Source: Capillidium heterosporum (Eukaryota; Entomophthoromycota; Entomophthoromycetes; Entomophthorales; Capillidiaceae). Taken from it: a stretch of 64,000 bases of DNA. The notes beneath the pieces were generated by a model. The model had not been told where the DNA came from. It saw only the letters and a program-made list of their open reading frames with translations, and did not search any database. The first letter of the stretch is position 1. Each line of letters starts with the position of its first letter. Shown here piece after piece: positions 59,684 through 64,000 of this stretch. Where the stretch lies: positions 1,550,001 through 1,614,000 of the forward strand of contig WBMQ01000009.1 of NCBI GenBank assembly GCA_016630905.1, read 5' to 3'. A program made the translations under genes and the position numbers.

Positions 59684-60060
59684 ACATCTTTTGTAAACTT
59701 TATGGTTTGCATGTGACCTGTTCTGGTTCGCATTGTTGGAAAAAGAAGTCACGTTTGCAGTAATTTCGCCTAATTTGGCTTGCTGAACGGAGCTTTAAAA
59801 GTAACCTATTGGTAGAGCTTTAACGTTCATATTTTACTATGTAATTTATCCATGATCGAAATGTAAACACTCAAAGCCTAATATTAAATGTGACTTTCGA
59901 TGTGATATTGAACCATATAACTAGATTGAAATTTTGATCACCAACTAAATTCAAATATACATCTATCCTAACAAATCTATTATCTATATAAAAGACTCTA
60001 TCCAACAGATATATATTTTAGATTCTAAACATAATAGATATATTGGAGTAGAAAGTAGTG

Positions 60061-60960
60061 CTTAGTTTTAAAAGAACATATTAAAGTATTGGAATTAAGA
60101 TGAAGTTTCTAACTATACTAGCTATTTTTATAATACTAACAAGTCACTTTTAATTTTTTAGCATCAATAGTATAAGTTAAATATTTAGATTAGTAGTTTA
60201 AATAACAATAGCATTAATAAAGGATAGGAAACTAATATTAAGTTAAGTAGTATATGTTTTATAGCTTTACTATCTTTTTAAAAAATAAAAGTAGAAAAGA
60301 ATGTATCTATAACTAATCTAATTAATAAAGAAGTAGTTGGAAATTTTAATAACTATAAAGATTATAAAAATACCATTATATATATCATAATTAACCTTTT
60401 TAAATCATTATATAATTTTTATATTATAAAAGTTTCTAAATATATAAAGCTATTTAAAAACTATAAATATATTTATATTATTAAAATTCAATTAGCTATT
60501 ATTTAAAAAAGATAAAATAACTAAAAGTATATTTAAACTAATATCTTAAATACTATAAAACTTAATTTAGTAGCTATTAAAAACTTTCACTTTAATATAT
60601 AGGTAGAATATAAAAATAAAAGATTATTTTATTTAAAGCTAATTGTAATTTATAAGAAAACTAAAAGAAAAGCTTTATATATTAATTTAATTTAGCTAAA
60701 TTTATTAAAAATTCTAATGTATTTAATAATAGTTAATATAAATCTTTTTTTAACTAGCTTAATATTAGTTTTTAGTATAAGGCTAATAGTTTCTTTTAGT
60801 TTATCTAAAGCTATATATTATTTATGTACTTTCTAGCTTTTATACCTATAATTTAACCTTTTCTTAGCTATAATATTAATATTTATGAGTTTAAAAAAAC
60901 TTGATTATTCTAAAATTTAATCCCAAAGTATTAAACTTAATAGTGTTTAGGTATAATAAT
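60061..60960. repeat. AT-rich block with RIP-like dinucleotide depletion (degraded repeat)
   Basis: Across about 900 bases I find no CpG and, by hand count, only about a dozen CpA, while CpT is several times commoner. G occurs mainly after A, so TpG is also rare on this strand. TpA is very high. The change from flanking sequence is sharp on both sides (about 60060 and 60990). Loss of CpA/TpG and CpG with gain of TpA is the mark of repeat-induced point mutation. No open frame or terminal repeat survives, so the original element cannot be named. Confidence 0.55.
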
Positions 60961-61505
60961 ATCTTAGTATATTATTAATCTATTATTAAGTTGATATAAA
61001 AATGCTTTTGCATTTGAAAGGTGTTTGATAAATCAGTTTATCACTTAAAGTTTGATTTTAAAGATACTATAGTCTAAACTCTTATTGTAAAGCTTTACAC
61101 TTTCAGAAAGTTCAATTATCTACTCTACCTAATTCTTTTACTAATTTCAATACTTTAGCTGAAATGTTAAAAGTTCTAGCCTAAACATTCCAACTGTAGC
61201 TTTGGTTGATCCTATAAACTATGGATAATAGCAGTAGCTGCCTTACTACTTGTATAAGCTCCAGCTTGAACACTATGTTACATATTTCAATATTCCAACC
61301 ATATATTTTAAATAATTTATAGACATATATCTAGCTTTGTATTATGTTTTATTTCGATAAACTACTTGTAGTAATTAATATCTTTAATCTATCGACTTTG
61401 GACTTGATGATCCAGGCTCATACCAGCCTCTCTGAAGTTGCTGTTGGCACTGGATCGTGACAAAAAGCTATAAAGAGAAAAATGCAAGTGAACGTATTGA
61501 AAAAG
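60961..61505. other. Intergenic flank of the kelch gene
   Basis: AT-rich, less extreme than the block before it. Nothing recognised apart from a short GC-richer patch at 61395-61470. Confidence 0.4.
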
Positions 61506-63071
61506 TTACTGCTTGTACATATACTCCCTCGACTTGAACTTCATACTAAATCGCTTCAGTAGGTTGGATTTGCTGCCCACGCTGTTGGATTTCGATTCGT
61601 GTACATCGCTGGCACCATTCAACATACCGCCATCATCGAAGCTTATGGTATTACCATGGGCACTATTGGAATTCGAGTTGGAGAAATTGTGTCTACTTGT
61701 GGTTTGATTGCCGTTACAACTTTCATTGTTGTTGTTGCTACCGTGAATCTGTGTATTCTCCAAACTTTGTATTGAAAACAGTGGGTTGCTATTCAAGTTG
61801 GTGTTGTCATTTTCACTAAAGTTGCTTTCGTTAGGGATACTTTCTGATCCAGAAATGTTGGTCTCATTGTTGACCCAAGTGGGTTCGATTACGGGACTAG
61901 GTGGTTTGTATAGGCTCCTTCTGCGTAGGTAATAGAAGATGGCGCTACCTACCAGCAACACCAGGAGGATACAAGCAATGGCAATACCAGCGATAGCACC
62001 ATTCGACAACGTGGATCCAGAAGCGTTCAGCTGATCTACCAATGTCAACTTGTTCACATTTATAATCTGAGTCAAATTATTGAGTTGGTTAGAGTAACCT
62101 AAAGTATAAATGATAAAATCCTTGTAGCGTTGGGCGCAACCTTGGTAGGTAGGTAGGAAGCCTTTGATGTCGACCTTGTTGTACTTTAAAGTCTTCATGT
62201 TGAGGACGTATGTATCATTTACTTGGCTGAAGTTACTCAGAGCAGTAGCAACGGCTCCACCTAAAAGTATAACTTGGTCGGTATCGATAAATACGGTGTT
62301 GAAGCCCATCCTCGAACTAGGTAGATCACCACCCACCTTGACTTCCTGCCAAGTCTTGGCATTGGTATCGTACTTGAACAGGGTATCCATAGGTACGAGG
62401 TTCATGTTTGGAAAGTATTGGCCACCCAGGGAATATACACTCCCCTTGTAGAGAAAGCTGCTATGTTCCTTAATGGATGGACCTTCAGGAGGATTGGTAT
62501 TGTCCTTAGTCCATAAGTTGGTGTTGGGGTCAAAGTGGGTAATTAGTCGGTTGGCGAAGAACTCTCTAGTGATAGTAGGTACTATCCCACCGATCAAGAG
62601 ATAATCTGAAGTATCTACTTTGGTCCAGGTGGAAAAGTATTCAACTAGGATGTTGTCGGTTGAGTTGGTATAATACTTGCCTACAATCTCGTTGTTGGAA
62701 GCCTGCTGATTGGTCGACCAAGTGTCAGTTAAAGTGTCGTACTCCATCATCGACTGTTCATGCTGGGTGTACTGGCCCCCATGGATTAGGATTTTGTCTT
62801 TATAGCTTAGGACGTTGGGGAACAAGAAGGAGGGAGCCAGCTGATCGGTGTTCTTCAGAGTCCACGGTACATTCTCCTGGACATTGAAGCCTTGGCTTAG
62901 ATCTAAGGCATAGACGAACCTGCTAAACACGTTGCCTGGGAGTTTTTGAGCACCACCCAAATAGTACAGCCTGTCGTTTATTATTTGACATCCCCCACCA
63001 TAGGTAGGCTTCAATAGCTGACTGTTGAGGGGTTGGACAAATTGGTAGAGGAGGAGCAGTTGAGCTAGCAT
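61506..63071 (-). CDS. Kelch-repeat type I membrane protein, copy 2
   Basis: Single exon, 521 residues. A signal peptide (LAQLLLLYQFVQPLNSQ) is followed by YGGGCQIINDRLYYLGGAQK, which matches the same position in copy 1 (YGGGCALLRNNIYWFGG). More kelch units follow: YKDKILIHGGQYTQHEQSMM, TSDYLLIGGIV, YKGSVYSLGGQYF, TDQVILLGGAVATALSN and YKDFIIYTLGYSN. One membrane helix (GAIAGIAIACILLVLLVGSA) with a basic stop (YYLRRR) comes at about residue 360, then a 140-residue Asn/Ser-rich cytosolic tail. Paralogue of the gene at 39341-40825 with the same intronless architecture. Function unknown; a surface or endomembrane receptor-like role is an inference. Confidence 0.88.
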   Translation of the reverse strand: MLAQLLLLYQFVQPLNSQLLKPTYGGGCQIINDRLYYLGGAQKLPGNVFSRFVYALDLSQGFNVQENVPWTLKNTDQLAPSFLFPNVLSYKDKILIHGGQYTQHEQSMMEYDTLTDTWSTNQQASNNEIVGKYYTNSTDNILVEYFSTWTKVDTSDYLLIGGIVPTITREFFANRLITHFDPNTNLWTKDNTNPPEGPSIKEHSSFLYKGSVYSLGGQYFPNMNLVPMDTLFKYDTNAKTWQEVKVGGDLPSSRMGFNTVFIDTDQVILLGGAVATALSNFSQVNDTYVLNMKTLKYNKVDIKGFLPTYQGCAQRYKDFIIYTLGYSNQLNNLTQIINVNKLTLVDQLNASGSTLSNGAIAGIAIACILLVLLVGSAIFYYLRRRSLYKPPSPVIEPTWVNNETNISGSESIPNESNFSENDNTNLNSNPLFSIQSLENTQIHGSNNNNESCNGNQTTSRHNFSNSNSNSAHGNTISFDDGGMLNGASDVHESKSNSVGSKSNLLKRFSMKFKSREYMYKQ

Positions 63072-63713
63072 ATTTTGAAGTTGGCAAGGAAAGATAAATT
63101 GTTCGAGTGGATTTTGATGTGGATTAGAATCCCTCTAACGGTGTGCATTAAAGTTAATTATGCTTAGCTCGCGAAGATCGATTTTATTTTTGTCGAGATT
63201 GGTTTCACTAAACTAAATTTAAATTTGATTTAGCTTGGAATCAATTGACGAGGTACTACCCGTTATAAAAGTTAGCATGGAGTGATGATTAAGATTGGCA
63301 AGGATTTGTAATTGAAAGTAAACTAATTTGATTGCTGGTTTATACTTTGCATATATTTTAGTTCAAGTTTGAGTTTAGAATGGGCAAGGTTTGTATAGCT
63401 TTCCAATAGGGAATATATATGGCTGAAACAATATGTTTATTGGGAATTTACCATTAGCATAGTCCAGCAATAGTATTTCTTTCGTTGTAAGTTCAGCTTA
63501 TAGCATGTTAGTTTACTTTGAACCAACCTACTCCAAATTTTGCTGCCGAGCTATTCTGCCCCCGGTTGGGCGTTGCCTATAATAGTAAGTTCTTTCAAAT
63601 AAATAGGCTATTCAGAGCTTTTAATTTGCTAGAATATTTGCCATAAACCAAACCCAGCACTTTCAATCAAATGCTAAACTTAGCTTTCTGTCAGAAGTTG
63701 GAACCATCTTATA
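63072..63713. other. Intergenic between divergent genes
   Basis: Promoter region of kelch copy 2 and of the right-edge gene. No other feature seen. Confidence 0.5.
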
Positions 63714-64000
63714 ATGGCGAGTGAATCAACTGTCAAGGTACTTATAACTCCAAATTCGCTACATAGCATTTAGGCCATATATAAACTTGTAAATATCGAT
63801 ATTGCCAATTAAACATCTGTTTCATTCAGTTTTTAAACTTTTCAACATTTAGGAAACCTCAGTTCATGACAAAGAACATCAACTTTGGAGATTGAATTTA
63901 CTGAAGCTTAACCTTTTGGCATGGAAAGAAAAGCCTGGTATGTTTATTTACTATTTTCATATTCGAAATGTATTTTAATAGCCTTTCTTTTACATTTCAG
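63714..64000 (+). CDS. 5' end of an unknown gene cut by the right edge
   Basis: ATG at 63714 gives MASESTVK. A first intron (about 63738-63851, ending ATTTAG) leads to ETSVHDKEHQLWRLNLLKLN and LLAWKEKP, and a second GT-to-CAG intron ends exactly at the window edge. Too short to identify. Confidence 0.45.

Overview
The window is nuclear DNA from a fungus. Genes are dense and intron-rich, with short GT-AG introns (mostly 35-60 nt) that often carry a CTAAC/CTAAT branch motif. The gene set is eukaryotic and fungal: calcineurin A, 14-3-3, Atg13, exocyst Sec8, TFIIH XPD/Rad3, eIF3k, Brr6/Brl1, a Tudor-less SMN and a secreted protein ending in a fungal chitin-binding-like Cys module. SMN, carboxypeptidase Q-like peptidases, membrane-anchored kelch proteins and a ZNFX1-like relic together suggest an early-diverging (zygomycete-grade) lineage. 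This placement is inference; no marker fixes the taxon. I saw no rRNA, tRNA, CRISPR or prokaryotic features.

Layout. 0-6 kb: the 3' tail of an unknown gene, a CBS-domain protein, a secreted repeat protein, a long non-coding stretch and 14-3-3. 6-11 kb: a gene-poor stretch holding a decayed ZNFX1/Hrr1-like NF-X1 zinc-finger helicase, with a small intact two-exon unit at its end. 11-18.7 kb: two tandem carboxypeptidase Q-like M28 genes, a Ulp1-type SUMO protease and a broken SF2 helicase fragment. 18.8-32.9 kb: an unknown protein, Dus1, WDR83, Sec8, XPD and ALY/REF. 33-35 kb: a third, broken carboxypeptidase Q copy, then SMN. 36-47.5 kb: a Sel1-repeat protein ending in a CaaX box, eIF3k, a kelch membrane protein, Brr6/Brl1, an SLC35F5-like transporter, a small membrane protein and neuroguidin/Lcp5. 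47.8-59.6 kb: calcineurin A, an unknown protein, Atg13, a Nup62/Nsp1-like coiled-coil protein, a basic nuclear-type protein and a nitrilase. 59.6-64 kb: an AT-rich block with no CpG and few CpA that looks RIP-mutated, a second kelch membrane protein, and the start of a gene running off the right edge.

Most genes are housekeeping and do not form a pathway. Several act in RNA and nuclear work: XPD (transcription/repair), ALY (mRNA export), SMN (snRNP assembly), WDR83 (splicing-linked), Dus1 (tRNA), Lcp5 (ribosome biogenesis), eIF3k (translation), Brr6 (nuclear envelope). The most unusual observations are four apparent one-base +1 frameshifts, all of the same sign, in three conserved genes (two in XPD, one each in Dus1 and ALY); the decayed RNAi-type helicase; and the RIP-like block.
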